Positions 8,418-15,276 of a stretch of 48,454 nucleotides of DNA are shown piece by piece. Within the stretch, counting starts at the first letter, position 1; each line of letters opens with the position of its first letter. The translations under genes and the position numbers were made by a program. The notes under the pieces are model-generated. The model had not been told where the DNA came from. It made no database searches and saw only the letters and a list, made by a program, of their open reading frames with translations. The DNA is from Paracoccus sp. (in: a-proteobacteria) (GTDB lineage: Bacteria; Pseudomonadota; Alphaproteobacteria; Rhodobacterales; Rhodobacteraceae): positions 1-48,454 of the forward strand of contig JAUNTZ010000018.1 in NCBI GenBank assembly GCA_030538425.1. Direction: 5' to 3'.

Positions 8418-8813
8418 ATGGCGAACATGGATCAAACCGCAAACCAAGCCAAACACGACGCCAAGGAACTGGCGAACGACGCCAAGAACAAGGCGAAAGA
8501 CGTCGCGGATGACGCGCGTTCGGCCTACGAGACCGCCAAGGACAAGGGCGCCGAGCTGCTCGACAACGCCAAGGACAAAGGTCGCGAATATGCCGACAAA
8601 GCCCGTGAAATGGGCGAGGAATATGCCGAAGTCGCCAAGGACGAGGCCCGTCGCCTCTATCGCGCGGGTGAGCGCAAGGCGCATGAAGTGGCTGAATATG
8701 CTGGCGAATATTACGACGAAGTCGAAACCATGGTCCGCCGCAACCCGGCTCAGGCTCTGGGCATCGCGGCCGGCGTCGGCTTCCTGATCGGCCTGATCCT
8801 CGCACGTCGCTAA
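8418..8813 (+). CDS. DUF883 (YqjD/ElaB-like) membrane-anchored protein
   Basis: A 131-residue protein. The first ~100 residues are charged, Ala/Lys/Asp/Glu-rich amphipathic helix with imperfect repeats (KDKGAELLDNAKDKG, AREMGEEYAE). This is followed by RRNPAQALGIAAGVGFLIGLILARR, the C-terminal membrane anchor typical of DUF883. In E. coli, YqjD and ElaB are inner-membrane-anchored, stress/stationary-phase induced and bind ribosomes; the same role here is inferred only. The next gene, 15 bp downstream, encodes a YqjE-like membrane protein, so the yqjD-yqjE pairing is kept. Confidence 0.85.
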   Translation: MANMDQTANQAKHDAKELANDAKNKAKDVADDARSAYETAKDKGAELLDNAKDKGREYADKAREMGEEYAEVAKDEARRLYRAGERKAHEVAEYAGEYYDEVETMVRRNPAQALGIAAGVGFLIGLILARR

Positions 8814-8828
8814 GGGTTCGGGGGCGAT

Positions 8829-9542
8829 ATGCTCGACTATTTCCGCAACATGCAGCTTGCCCTGACGGACACGGTGCGACGCACCGCGATGAAGGCCGGG
8901 GCAGGCGTGGTTATGGTGATCGGGGCCGGGTTCCTGATGGCCGCGCTCTGGACCTTTCTGGCCCATGAACTCGGCTGGGGGTCGATGTATGCTTCGCTGA
9001 CCATTGGCGGGGTGTTCGTGCTGATCGCCATTGTCGTGATCCTGATGGCCGGGAAACCGCGCCATACGGCTCCGAAACCCGAGGAACTGGGCAAGGAAAT
9101 CTCGGCGCGTCTGAACATGGCGGCGGATACCGCCATCGACAAGGTGAAAACCGGCGCGCGTGAGACCCTCGACAGCGCCGAAAAGGGCGTCAGCCGGATG
9201 ATCGACAAGGTGGGGGCGACCGCCAACCGCTTTGCCGATGATACAGAGGCGCGCGTGCAGGGCTTTGCCCGTGGCACGGTGGCCCCGGCGGCGCGTTCCA
9301 TCGGCCTGACTGAGGAAAACTATGAGGCGGCGCGCGAACAGATCCATCGCGCGACGCAGCACAAGGCCGCGCCTGCGGTTGGCCTGATCGGCGCATTCGC
9401 GACCGGGCTTGCCATTGCCTCAAAACTGCAGGACTGGCGCCAACGCGACGATGACCTGTTTTATGCGGATGAGGAGTATTTCCTCACCGATGAGGACGGG
9501 ATTGACGATTACGAGTTTTACGAAAGTTTCGATCGTCGCTGA
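8829..9542 (+). CDS. YqjE/holin-3 superfamily-like membrane protein with extended C-terminus
   Basis: A 237-residue protein. Two N-terminal transmembrane helices (about residues 24-45 and 55-75: VVMVIGAGFLMAALW, then LTIGGVFVLIAIVVILMAG) resemble the YqjE/phage-holin-3 type. A long helical region rich in Ala/Thr/Asp with apolipoprotein-like heptads follows, then a possible third hydrophobic stretch (AVGLIGAFATGLAIAS), and a strongly acidic tail (DDDLFYADEEYF, DEDGIDDYEFYE). It is probably co-transcribed with the DUF883 gene. It is longer than simple YqjE proteins; the acidic tail is unusual and unassigned. Confidence 0.65.
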   Translation: MLDYFRNMQLALTDTVRRTAMKAGAGVVMVIGAGFLMAALWTFLAHELGWGSMYASLTIGGVFVLIAIVVILMAGKPRHTAPKPEELGKEISARLNMAADTAIDKVKTGARETLDSAEKGVSRMIDKVGATANRFADDTEARVQGFARGTVAPAARSIGLTEENYEAAREQIHRATQHKAAPAVGLIGAFATGLAIASKLQDWRQRDDDLFYADEEYFLTDEDGIDDYEFYESFDRR

Positions 9543-9551
9543 TGTCAGGGC

Positions 9552-9576
9552 AGGGGTCGCGCATGACGCGGCCCCT
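9552..9576. terminator. Bidirectional stem-loop between convergent genes
   Basis: AGGGGTCGCG-catga-CGCGGCCCCT forms a 10-bp stem with one G-T pair and a 5-nt loop, followed by TTGCCTG on the plus strand. It lies between two convergent stops (9542 and 9592), where a terminator is expected. The T-tract is weak. Confidence 0.55.
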
Positions 9577-9591
9577 TTGCCTGTTGCGCGC

Positions 9592-9987
9592 CTACTCGGC
9601 CGCCGATGCGCTGCGCAGCATCTTGACCAGATCGGTTAACGCCTCAGTGGTGAAGGGCGATTGCAGCACATACCAGCCAAGCTCTGTCGCACGCTCAGAC
9701 CCCGGCGCGTCCTGCATGACCACCATTGCGGCGCTTGATGTGGCCGCCGCCTGGCTGAGCCCCGAAGCCTCAATATCGGTCAGGGCGGCGCTGCACAGAA
9801 TGACGATCTGGCGGCCCGCCTCGGTAAACAGGCCGCAGATCCGCGCCATATCCGCGACCGCCTCAACCGGAAAGCGGTAAGAGGCCACCTCGCATTCCGC
9901 GCAGGCATCCAGCAAACCGTTCTGCATATCCGTTGCAAAGAATGGGTTTTTTTCAATGACGATAAAGGCATGGTCGCGCAATGGCAT
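9592..9987 (-). CDS. Degenerate response-regulator receiver-like protein
   Basis: A 131-residue protein (ATG at 9987; a TTG four codons upstream is the alternative). It follows a receiver-domain layout: first strand FIVIEKNPFFATDM, a central strand IVILC, and a final VLQSPFTTEALTDLVKML corresponding to the usual KPF-x4-L end. The position of the phospho-acceptor Asp is occupied by Cys65, and the conserved Lys before Pro-Phe is Ser110. It would therefore be a pseudo-receiver unable to take phosphate normally. No output domain is present. A perfect TATAAT (minus strand, 10058-10063) lies about 70 bp upstream, without a clear -35. Homology is judged by eye and is tentative. Confidence 0.5.
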   Translation of the reverse strand: MPLRDHAFIVIEKNPFFATDMQNGLLDACAECEVASYRFPVEAVADMARICGLFTEAGRQIVILCSAALTDIEASGLSQAAATSSAAMVVMQDAPGSERATELGWYVLQSPFTTEALTDLVKMLRSASAAE

Positions 9988-10084
9988 GAGAAGATCCAAT
10001 CAAGCGCCCAACATCATGGCGTCGGGACACGATAGCAAACCCGGCAATGATATTCAAATTATAATATAAAAGTCTGATGTCCGA

Positions 10085-10118
10085 CCTTTGCGCCATGCCT
10101 AGGGGCAGGGCGCAAAGG
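10085..10118. other. 10-bp perfect inverted repeat downstream of grx4
   Basis: CCTTTGCGCC (10085-10094) and GGCGCAAAGG (10109-10118) are separated by 14 nt. The element lies just after the glutaredoxin stop and just upstream of the AT-rich promoter region of the receiver-like gene. It could end the bolA-grx4 transcript, although there is no U-run, or act as an operator. The rest of the 127-bp gap (10000-10126) holds an AT-rich patch around 10054-10070 and nothing else recognisable. Confidence 0.5.
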
Positions 10119-10126
10119 CTGCCCGA

Positions 10127-10489
10127 TCAGGCGTTGGCTTCGCGGATCTTCTCGGCCGCATCCTTGTCATAGGCGACCGATTTCTGGTCGAACAACTGGT
10201 CCAGCTCACCCGAGAGGGTCATTTCGGTGACGATATCGCAGCCGCCCACGAACTCACCCTTGACGTAAAGCTGCGGGATGGTCGGCCAGTCGGAAAAATC
10301 CTTGATGCCCTGACGGATGGCGTCATCGCTCAGCACGTTCACGTCGCGATAGGCGACGCCCATATAGTTCAGCACCCCGGCCACGCGGCTGGAGAAACCG
10401 CATTGCGGCATCTCACTGGTGCCTTTCATGAACAGCACGACATCGTTGCCGTCGATGATTTCCTGAATCTGCGCCTTCGCATCACTCAT
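10127..10489 (-). CDS. grxD: Monothiol glutaredoxin, CGFS type (Grx4 family)
   Basis: A 120-residue single-domain glutaredoxin with CGFS at residues 30-33 ([10 protein letters not shown]), a [20 protein letters not shown] glutathione-binding segment and the usual length. CGFS glutaredoxins bind a labile [2Fe-2S] cluster with glutathione and serve in Fe-S cluster transfer and iron sensing, often together with BolA. The bolA gene lies directly upstream on the same strand with a 10-bp gap, so the partners are almost certainly co-transcribed. Confidence 0.95.
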   Translation of the reverse strand: MSDAKAQIQEIIDGNDVVLFMKGTSEMPQCGFSSRVAGVLNYMGVAYRDVNVLSDDAIRQGIKDFSDWPTIPQLYVKGEFVGGCDIVTEMTLSGELDQLFDQKSVAYDKDAAEKIREANA

Positions 10490-10499
10490 GATCTGGTCC

Positions 10500-10742
10500 T
10501 TATTCGGGGGCTTTGGTGGTCAGGGCAAGCGCGTGAAGCTCACCATTCGGGCCGTCCATCTTTCCGGCCAGGGCGGCATAGACCGCGCGTTGTTGCTGGA
10601 CGCGGTTCTGGCCGCGGAAACTCTCGTCGATGATCTCGGCGGCATAATGGTTCCCGTCACCGGCCAGATCGGTGATGGTGATTTTCGCATCGGGGAACGC
10701 GGCCCTGATCAACGCTTCGATGTCCTGAGCTTCCATTGCCAT
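10500..10742 (-). CDS. bolA: BolA family protein
   Basis: An 80-residue BolA-fold protein ([19 protein letters not shown] start, then [20 protein letters not shown] and QQRAVYAAL). The start at 10742 is chosen because AAAGGA lies 6 nt upstream on the minus strand; an in-frame codon further upstream would add 18 atypical residues. It probably forms an Fe-S-bridged complex with the adjacent CGFS glutaredoxin. The HALALTT end matches the family. Confidence 0.93.
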   Translation of the reverse strand: MAMEAQDIEALIRAAFPDAKITITDLAGDGNHYAAEIIDESFRGQNRVQQQRAVYAALAGKMDGPNGELHALALTTKAPE

Positions 10743-10823
10743 GGCCGATCCTTTCACAGTTCCCAGAGATTTAGGTGATGCTCGGCAGGGCTGCAAGGGC
10801 GGCGAGATGCATCCGTAAGTTCA

Positions 10824-10837
10824 ATAATATGTATTAT
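10824..10837. promoter_or_regulatory. Palindrome ATAA-N6-TTAT, site 1
   Basis: ATAATA-tg-TATTAT lies in the divergent region between bolA and the metallo-beta-lactamase-fold gene and is strikingly AT-rich for this genome. Its centre is about 57 bp upstream of the start point predicted for the downstream promoter. A similar palindrome precedes the next gene (11828-11841), suggesting one regulator for both. Confidence 0.45.
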
Positions 10838-10852
10838 GTCATATGAAGAGCG

Positions 10853-10881
10853 TTGAACCCGGGGCCATGCTTGCCGATAAT
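10853..10881 (+). promoter_or_regulatory. Sigma-70-type promoter for the MBL-fold gene
   Basis: TTGAAC (10853-10858), a 17-bp spacer and GATAAT (10876-10881) match the vegetative consensus at 4/6 and 5/6. GGAGGA (10895-10900) follows just before the ATG at 10905, so the leader would be short. Confidence 0.55.
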
Positions 10882-10904
10882 GGTGACAGCATCGGGAGGA
10901 CGCC

Positions 10905-11804
10905 ATGAAGATTTCACGCCGCCGCATCATCCAGACCGCCGCCGCTTTCGGGCTGATCGGCACGCGCGGCTGGACGCAGACGACCGCGGGCTTTGACGGG
11001 TTCAGCATCGTGACGCTTAGCGATGGGCATATCGACTTGCCGGTCGATTTCCTGCTTGGTCCCGGCGTGTCGCGCGATGAGGTCGCCCCGATCCTTGACG
11101 CTGCCGGGATCGGTGACAGCGTGCAAAACCCGATCAATGTCACGCTGATGCGGCGCGGCGATGAGGTGATCCTGTTCGACGCAGGCTCCGGTCCCGATTT
11201 CGTGCCGGGCGCCGGGCTGTTGCCCGATGCGCTGAGCGCTGCCGGTGTCGCGCCTGATCAGGTCACCCATGTCCTGCTCACCCATGCCCATCCGGACCAT
11301 ATCTGGGGCGTTCTGGATGATTTCGATGATCTGCTTTTCCCGAATGCGCAATATTTCATGTCGCGGGCCGAGCATGATTACTGGACGGACCCGGAGGTCA
11401 TTGACAGCCTTCCCGAAGATCGGGTGGCCTTCGCGGTCGGTGCCGCGCGGCGGATCGAGGCGATCTCAGACGCCTTGACCCTGTTTGACGATGATGAGGA
11501 AATATTGCCTGATATCAAGGCGCTGCCAACCAAAGGTCACACGCCGGGCCACACGTCATTTCTGGTCCGCGATGAGATCGTCGTGGTCGGCGATGCGATC
11601 GGCAACGCGCATATCGCCTTCGCACGGCCTGAGCTTTTCGCGGGCGCCGATCAAGACCCGGAACAGGCGGCCGAGAGCCGCAAGATCCTGCTGGCCATGC
11701 TGGCCGACAAGGATTTGCCGATGATCGGCTATCATCTTCCGAATGGCGGTATTGGCCGGGCGCGGCGTGATGGCGACGCCTTTGTTTTCGATCAAGATGA
11801 ATGA
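10905..11804 (+). CDS. Exported metallo-beta-lactamase-fold hydrolase (Tat signal)
   Basis: A 299-residue MBL-fold protein. The N-terminus SRRRIIQTAAAFG has the twin-arginine pattern followed by a hydrophobic stretch, pointing to export of a folded, metal-loaded enzyme to the periplasm. The metal ligands are visible: THAHPDH at 126-132, His212/His216 in KGHTPGHTS, Asp230 in VVGDAIG and a late GYHLP His. The substrate is not evident; the ligand set fits general MBL hydrolases such as lactonases, glyoxalase II-like or persulfide-related enzymes. A thioredoxin-like and a DUF442 gene follow; MBL and DUF442 are fused in some sulfide-detoxification proteins, so a sulfur role is possible. Confidence 0.82.
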   Translation: MKISRRRIIQTAAAFGLIGTRGWTQTTAGFDGFSIVTLSDGHIDLPVDFLLGPGVSRDEVAPILDAAGIGDSVQNPINVTLMRRGDEVILFDAGSGPDFVPGAGLLPDALSAAGVAPDQVTHVLLTHAHPDHIWGVLDDFDDLLFPNAQYFMSRAEHDYWTDPEVIDSLPEDRVAFAVGAARRIEAISDALTLFDDDEEILPDIKALPTKGHTPGHTSFLVRDEIVVVGDAIGNAHIAFARPELFAGADQDPEQAAESRKILLAMLADKDLPMIGYHLPNGGIGRARRDGDAFVFDQDE

Positions 11805-11814
11805 AAACAAAGGC

Positions 11815-11841
11815 TTGACAGCAAGATATAAAGTAGTTTAT
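11815..11841 (+). promoter_or_regulatory. Promoter-like region with ATAA-N6-TTAT palindrome, site 2
   Basis: TTGACA (11815-11820) starts 10 bp after the MBL stop. The palindrome ATAA-agtagt-TTAT (11828-11841) follows, then GAGGT just before the ATG at 11851. A -10 is unclear: TATGAG (11839-11844, 18-bp spacer) would make the transcript nearly leaderless. The palindrome shares the pattern of site 1. Confidence 0.4.
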
Positions 11842-11850
11842 GAGGTAAAT

Positions 11851-12405
11851 ATGGCCGTCACCCCTCCGGTCTGCGACTTTGACACCCCCCTGCCCGATTT
11901 TGCCCTGCCTGATCCCGATGGCCGGATGCACGAACTTGCGGATCTGCGCGGCCCGAATGGCACGCTTGTCATGTTCATCTGCAACCATTGCCCCTATGTT
12001 CAGGCGGTGATGGACCGCATCACCCGCGACGCGGCGGAATTGCAGGCGCTTGGCATCGGGGTGGTGGCGATTTCGGCGAACGACGTGGCCAGCTATCCGC
12101 AGGACGGCCCCCGCGCGATGAAAGATGAGGCCGCGAAACACGGCTTTACCTTCCCTTATCTCTATGATGAAAGCCAATCTGTCGCGCGCGCCTTCGGGGC
12201 CGAATGCACGCCCGATTTCTTTGGCTATAATGCGGCGGGCCAGCTGCAATATCGTGGCCGTCTGGATGCCTCGGGCCGCAACCCCGCGCCCCCTGATGCG
12301 CGGCGTGAGTTGTTTAAGGCGATGGCCCAGATCGCCCGCAGCGGCCAAGGCCCGCGCGAACAAACCCCCTCCATGGGGTGTTCGATCAAATGGAAGGATG
12401 CCTGA
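11851..12405 (+). CDS. Thioredoxin-like (AhpC/TSA superfamily) protein with CNHC motif
   Basis: A 184-residue thioredoxin-fold protein. The N-terminal part reads PLPDFALPDPDG, as in peroxiredoxin/TlpA relatives, and is followed by the active-site segment FICNHCPYVQAV with Cys44 and Cys47 as a CXXC pair. Later come FPYLYDE and CTPDFFGYNAAGQLQYRG. No signal peptide is visible, so it is cytoplasmic. The ATG at 11851 is chosen because GAGGT lies 4 nt upstream and the protein then begins at the domain edge; the open frame upstream overlaps the MBL gene. Its stop overlaps the next start (TGATG). Confidence 0.85.
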   Translation: MAVTPPVCDFDTPLPDFALPDPDGRMHELADLRGPNGTLVMFICNHCPYVQAVMDRITRDAAELQALGIGVVAISANDVASYPQDGPRAMKDEAAKHGFTFPYLYDESQSVARAFGAECTPDFFGYNAAGQLQYRGRLDASGRNPAPPDARRELFKAMAQIARSGQGPREQTPSMGCSIKWKDA

Positions 12406-12821
12406 TGGACAGCACGCGCCTGACCGATGACTTGACCGTTGCCCCGCAAATCCGGCCCGAGGATATGGCCAAGATCGCGGCCCTTGGCTTCCGGATCGTG
12501 ATCAACAACCGCCCCGATGGTGAGATTGAGCCGGAATTGCACTCGGCCCGGATGGCAGAGGCGGCGCGGGCGGCGGGGATGGATTACGTCCATATCCCCT
12601 ATATTCCGGGCCATATCACGCAAGAGATGCTCGATGAGACCCGCGCCGCGCTGACCACCGCGCCCGCCTTTGCCTATTGCCGTTCGGGCAACCGCTCGAC
12701 CGTGCTGTGGGGTCTGGCGCAGGCCGGGCAGCAGCCTGTCGCGGATATCGTCGAGACCGCCGCCCGCGCGGGCTATGATATCAGCGGATTCGCGCCCCTG
12801 ATTGAGCGTCTGGCGGATTAA
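12405..12821 (+). CDS. DUF442 / TIGR01244-type rhodanese-like phosphatase-fold protein
   Basis: A 138-residue protein of the family that is also fused to MBL domains in Blh-type proteins. Its active loop is YCRSGNRST with Cys92, the classical six-residue rhodanese loop, and VINNRPDGE is the conserved N-terminal motif. Members are annotated as sulfur transferases or phosphatases; the CRSGNR loop favours sulfur transfer. It is translationally coupled to the thioredoxin-like gene and converges with the next gene, their stop codons sharing bases (12818-12821). Confidence 0.82.
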   Translation: MDSTRLTDDLTVAPQIRPEDMAKIAALGFRIVINNRPDGEIEPELHSARMAEAARAAGMDYVHIPYIPGHITQEMLDETRAALTTAPAFAYCRSGNRSTVLWGLAQAGQQPVADIVETAARAGYDISGFAPLIERLAD

Positions 12822-13162
12822 GCCTCAACCCCAAGCGCGCGTTTGACGTTCTTGGTCCAGCCAAGGAAGCGCTGATCGCCCTGCACAATCGCCGGGCGTT
12901 TCATCACGCTTGGCCGCTCGCCCATCATCTGGACCGGATCGGCGGCGCGTTCGGCCTCAGACATGGCCCGCCAGGTCAGGCTCGCGCGGTTGATCAGCTT
13001 GTCGCTGAACTCGGAGACCAGAGCCCGCCGCTCATCCTCGGACAAGGGCGCGTCCTTCACATCGCGGAAATGGACCCTCCAGCCCGCCGCCTGCAACTCG
13101 GCCTGCGCCTTCTGGCAGGTTGAGCAATGGCCAAGCCCATACATGGTCAATTCGCGCGCCAT
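12818..13162 (-). CDS. ArsC/Spx family thioredoxin-fold protein
   Basis: A 114-residue protein with CSTC at residues 13-16 (MYGLGHCSTCQKAQ), and later RALVSEF and the SVMKRPAIV segment typical of the ArsC/Spx/YffB group. The start at 13162 overlaps the stop of the short lipoprotein gene (TGATG), so translation is coupled. Arsenate reductase activity is not implied: members with CXXC include redox regulators and YffB-like glutathione-dependent reductases. Its 3' end overlaps the convergent DUF442 gene by four bases. Confidence 0.82.
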   Translation of the reverse strand: MARELTMYGLGHCSTCQKAQAELQAAGWRVHFRDVKDAPLSEDERRALVSEFSDKLINRASLTWRAMSEAERAADPVQMMGERPSVMKRPAIVQGDQRFLGWTKNVKRALGVEA

Positions 13163-13236
13163 CAGATGAACGGCACGAAGGGGATGCCGCAGGCGGACAG
13201 GGCCAGAACAGCGGCAAGGGCGAGCAGGGCTTTCAT
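13162..13236 (-). CDS. 24-residue lipoprotein (micro-lipoprotein)
   Basis: A 25-codon open frame on the minus strand encodes MKALLALAAVLALSAC followed by GIPFVPFI. It has a Lys n-region, a hydrophobic core and a perfect lipobox (LSAC), leaving a mature peptide of only nine residues starting with the lipidated Cys16. GGAG lies 6 nt before the ATG (13236). The stop overlaps the ATG of the ArsC-like gene (TGATG), so it is the promoter-proximal gene of a two-gene unit. Gly at +2 predicts outer-membrane sorting. I recall similar tiny lipoproteins with a GIPFVP-type tail in Rhodobacterales but cannot check; function unknown. It is too short for most gene callers. Confidence 0.75.
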   Translation of the reverse strand: MKALLALAAVLALSACGIPFVPFI

Positions 13237-13262
13237 GACAAACTCCGGTTGGTTGAGGGCCC

Positions 13263-13291
13263 ATTATGGCCCCCTGCCCCGGCAGCCGCAA
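13263..13291 (-). promoter_or_regulatory. Possible promoter of the micro-lipoprotein/ArsC-like unit
   Basis: On the minus strand, TTGCGG (13286-13291), a 17-bp spacer and CATAAT (13263-13268) give a fair sigma-70 match (3/6 and 5/6), placed 27 bp before the lipoprotein start. Confidence 0.35.
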
Positions 13292-13292
13292 T

Positions 13293-14591
13293 TCACAAAT
13301 GCGGGCCGTCGGGCTTGTGCAGCCGCGCCTTGATCCGGCGTAGGCCCAGCCAGACCAGAGCCACCGCAACCGGCGTGGCAAGCGCAATCGCCACCGCCTT
13401 GTCGATCCCGGCCCGCGCCGCCAGAGGCGCTAGCATATAGGACAAAAGCCCCACCGCATAATAGCTGATCGCGACCACCGAGAGACCCTCAACCGTGTGT
13501 TGCAGCCGCAATTGCAGATCGGCGCGGCGGTCCATGCGTTCCATCAAGGACTGGTTCTGCGCGCTGCGTTCCACATCGACGCGGGTGCGCAGCAACTCAC
13601 CCGCCCTTCCCGCGCGGTCGATCATCGCATTGACCCGGTCCTGCGCCGATTGCACGGTGCGCATGGCCGGATCATAGCGGCGGGTCATAAATTCGGCCAG
13701 CAACTGCCTGTTTTCAAAGCGTTCCTCTCGCAACGCCGCAATACGGTCATGCACAATCGCCTCATAGGCGCGGGTCGCGCCATAGCGAAACGCATTGCCC
13801 ATCGCCAGAGATTCCAGCCGCTGAGAGACCGCCAGCAGCCGGTCAAGCGTGGCATCGGCGGGTCCGTCCTGCATCCCCGCGACAAGCCCGGTCAGTTCGG
13901 GGTCCAGCCGGTTCAGATGCGCGCCCAGATCCCGCGCGCGGCCAAGGCCCAGCATCGACATGGCGCGATAGGTTTCCAGCTCCAGCAGGCGCTGTAACAG
14001 GCGGCCGGTGCGCCCCGGCCCGACCTCGGGGCGCACGAATACCGCGATGCGCATCCATCCGGCGGGGTCGATGCGGAAATCCGAGGCGACCACCGCGCTT
14101 TGCTCCAGCACCTGCACGGCGGCCACGCTGTCGCGGCTGAACCACCGCTCTAGCTGCGGCAGGATGGCGCGTTCGTCCGCGGGCATCTCCAGCAGTTCAA
14201 CCATCACCGCCGTGACCCGCTTGCCCGGGGCTGCGGCCTGCCAGTCATCGGCAAAGATCGCGCCCGACACCGCATCGAAAGGCCGCGCGGGCGCGCCCTC
14301 GCTGATCGCGGTATAGGTGACGAACTCAGTATGGCTTTCCCAGATCAGCCGGTGGCGGCCCATCTGTTCGGCGTAATGGGTGATCGCGGGCGCAGGCGCA
14401 ACCGCGCCCTGACGCCGCGCCAATGCCGCCAGATGCGCGACATCGCGGGTCCGGTCGCGGGCATGGGCGGCCTGCGGCTCTTTGAAGGCCAGCATGACCG
14501 CCGTCGCGGGCGCAGAGACGCGCGGCGAGGGCCGGGCATGGAGTTCGTTCACCAGATCGGAACGCAGCGGGTGGTCATGGTCGCGATTCAT
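13293..14591 (-). CDS. DUF3422 family membrane protein
   Basis: A 432-residue protein with the DUF3422 beginning (HPLRSDLVNELHARPSP) and DDW in the first third. A long, largely helical middle follows, and two C-terminal hydrophobic segments (roughly residues 355-375 and 390-412) precede a basic tail (RRIKARLHK). It is probably an inner-membrane protein with a large cytoplasmic N-terminal domain. The ATG at 14591 is preferred to an upstream in-frame start because the product then begins next to the conserved motif. The family is uncharacterised, and no catalytic motif is apparent. It diverges from the L,D-transpeptidase gene across 155 bp. Confidence 0.8.
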   Translation of the reverse strand: MNRDHDHPLRSDLVNELHARPSPRVSAPATAVMLAFKEPQAAHARDRTRDVAHLAALARRQGAVAPAPAITHYAEQMGRHRLIWESHTEFVTYTAISEGAPARPFDAVSGAIFADDWQAAAPGKRVTAVMVELLEMPADERAILPQLERWFSRDSVAAVQVLEQSAVVASDFRIDPAGWMRIAVFVRPEVGPGRTGRLLQRLLELETYRAMSMLGLGRARDLGAHLNRLDPELTGLVAGMQDGPADATLDRLLAVSQRLESLAMGNAFRYGATRAYEAIVHDRIAALREERFENRQLLAEFMTRRYDPAMRTVQSAQDRVNAMIDRAGRAGELLRTRVDVERSAQNQSLMERMDRRADLQLRLQHTVEGLSVVAISYYAVGLLSYMLAPLAARAGIDKAVAIALATPVAVALVWLGLRRIKARLHKPDGPHL

Positions 14592-14746
14592 GGCGGCATC
14601 ATGGCCGCAGCCCCTGCCCCGCACAATCGCGATTCGCCCGGCTGCGACCTTTTGCGGTCATCAGATCGTGAACGCCCGCGCGGTTGCGCCCTCGCGCCCG
14701 TCTTGAGACAATGCGGGCGCAGAATAATGACCAAAAGGGGCAGTCG

Positions 14747-15259
14747 ATGCGGCGCAATTTCCTGAAACTCATGGCGGGCGGATCTGTGCTTGCGGTTTTG
14801 GCCGCCTGTGGTGCGCCGCAAAGCAAGTTCCGGACCTATAACGGCCCGCCGGTCACGATGATCCAGGTGGACAAGCAGGGGCGGCGGATGCATCTGCTCA
14901 GCGGCAACCGCGTTCTGAAAAGCTATAATATCGGGCTGGGTTTCGCGCCTGCGGGCCACAAGAATTATGAGGGCGACGGCCGCACGCCCGAGGGGCTTTA
15001 TTACATCGACCGGCGCAATCCCAACAGCCGCTATCACCTCTCGCTTGGCGTCTCCTATCCGAATGAGAACGACCGCGCCCGCGCGCTGTCCATGGGTCAG
15101 GACCCGGGCCGCGACATCTTCATCCATGGCCAGGGCCCCGAGGGCCGCGCGGCCACGCGCCGCGACTGGACGGTGGGCTGCATCGCCGTGACCGATAGCG
15201 AGATGGAAGAGATCTACTCGATGATCCGCGAGGGCACGCCCATCCATATCGGGCCGTGA
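14747..15259 (+). CDS. Lipoprotein L,D-transpeptidase/carboxypeptidase, YkuD domain (YafK-like)
   Basis: A 170-residue lipoprotein: MRRNFLKLMAGG n-region and a lipobox LAAC with lipidated Cys21. The YkuD catalytic domain follows: GDGRTPEGLYYID, then FIHGQG with His127, and DWTVGCIAVTD with nucleophile Cys145. The T-x-GCIAVTD form with a downstream EMEEIY resembles YafK/DpaA rather than the SxGCIR form of cross-linking L,D-transpeptidases, so a role on lipoprotein- or peptide-linked meso-DAP is likely. AAAAGGGG lies 6 nt before the ATG. It is followed by a strong terminator. Confidence 0.88.
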   Translation: MRRNFLKLMAGGSVLAVLAACGAPQSKFRTYNGPPVTMIQVDKQGRRMHLLSGNRVLKSYNIGLGFAPAGHKNYEGDGRTPEGLYYIDRRNPNSRYHLSLGVSYPNENDRARALSMGQDPGRDIFIHGQGPEGRAATRRDWTVGCIAVTDSEMEEIYSMIREGTPIHIGP

Positions 15260-15276
15260 GCCTCTAGCCATCAATG

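Noticed and set aside
14703-14730. Sigma-70 promoter before the YafK-like gene (TTGAGA and an AATAAT)
   Set aside because: The spacing between the two elements is only 14 bp, outside the functional range.
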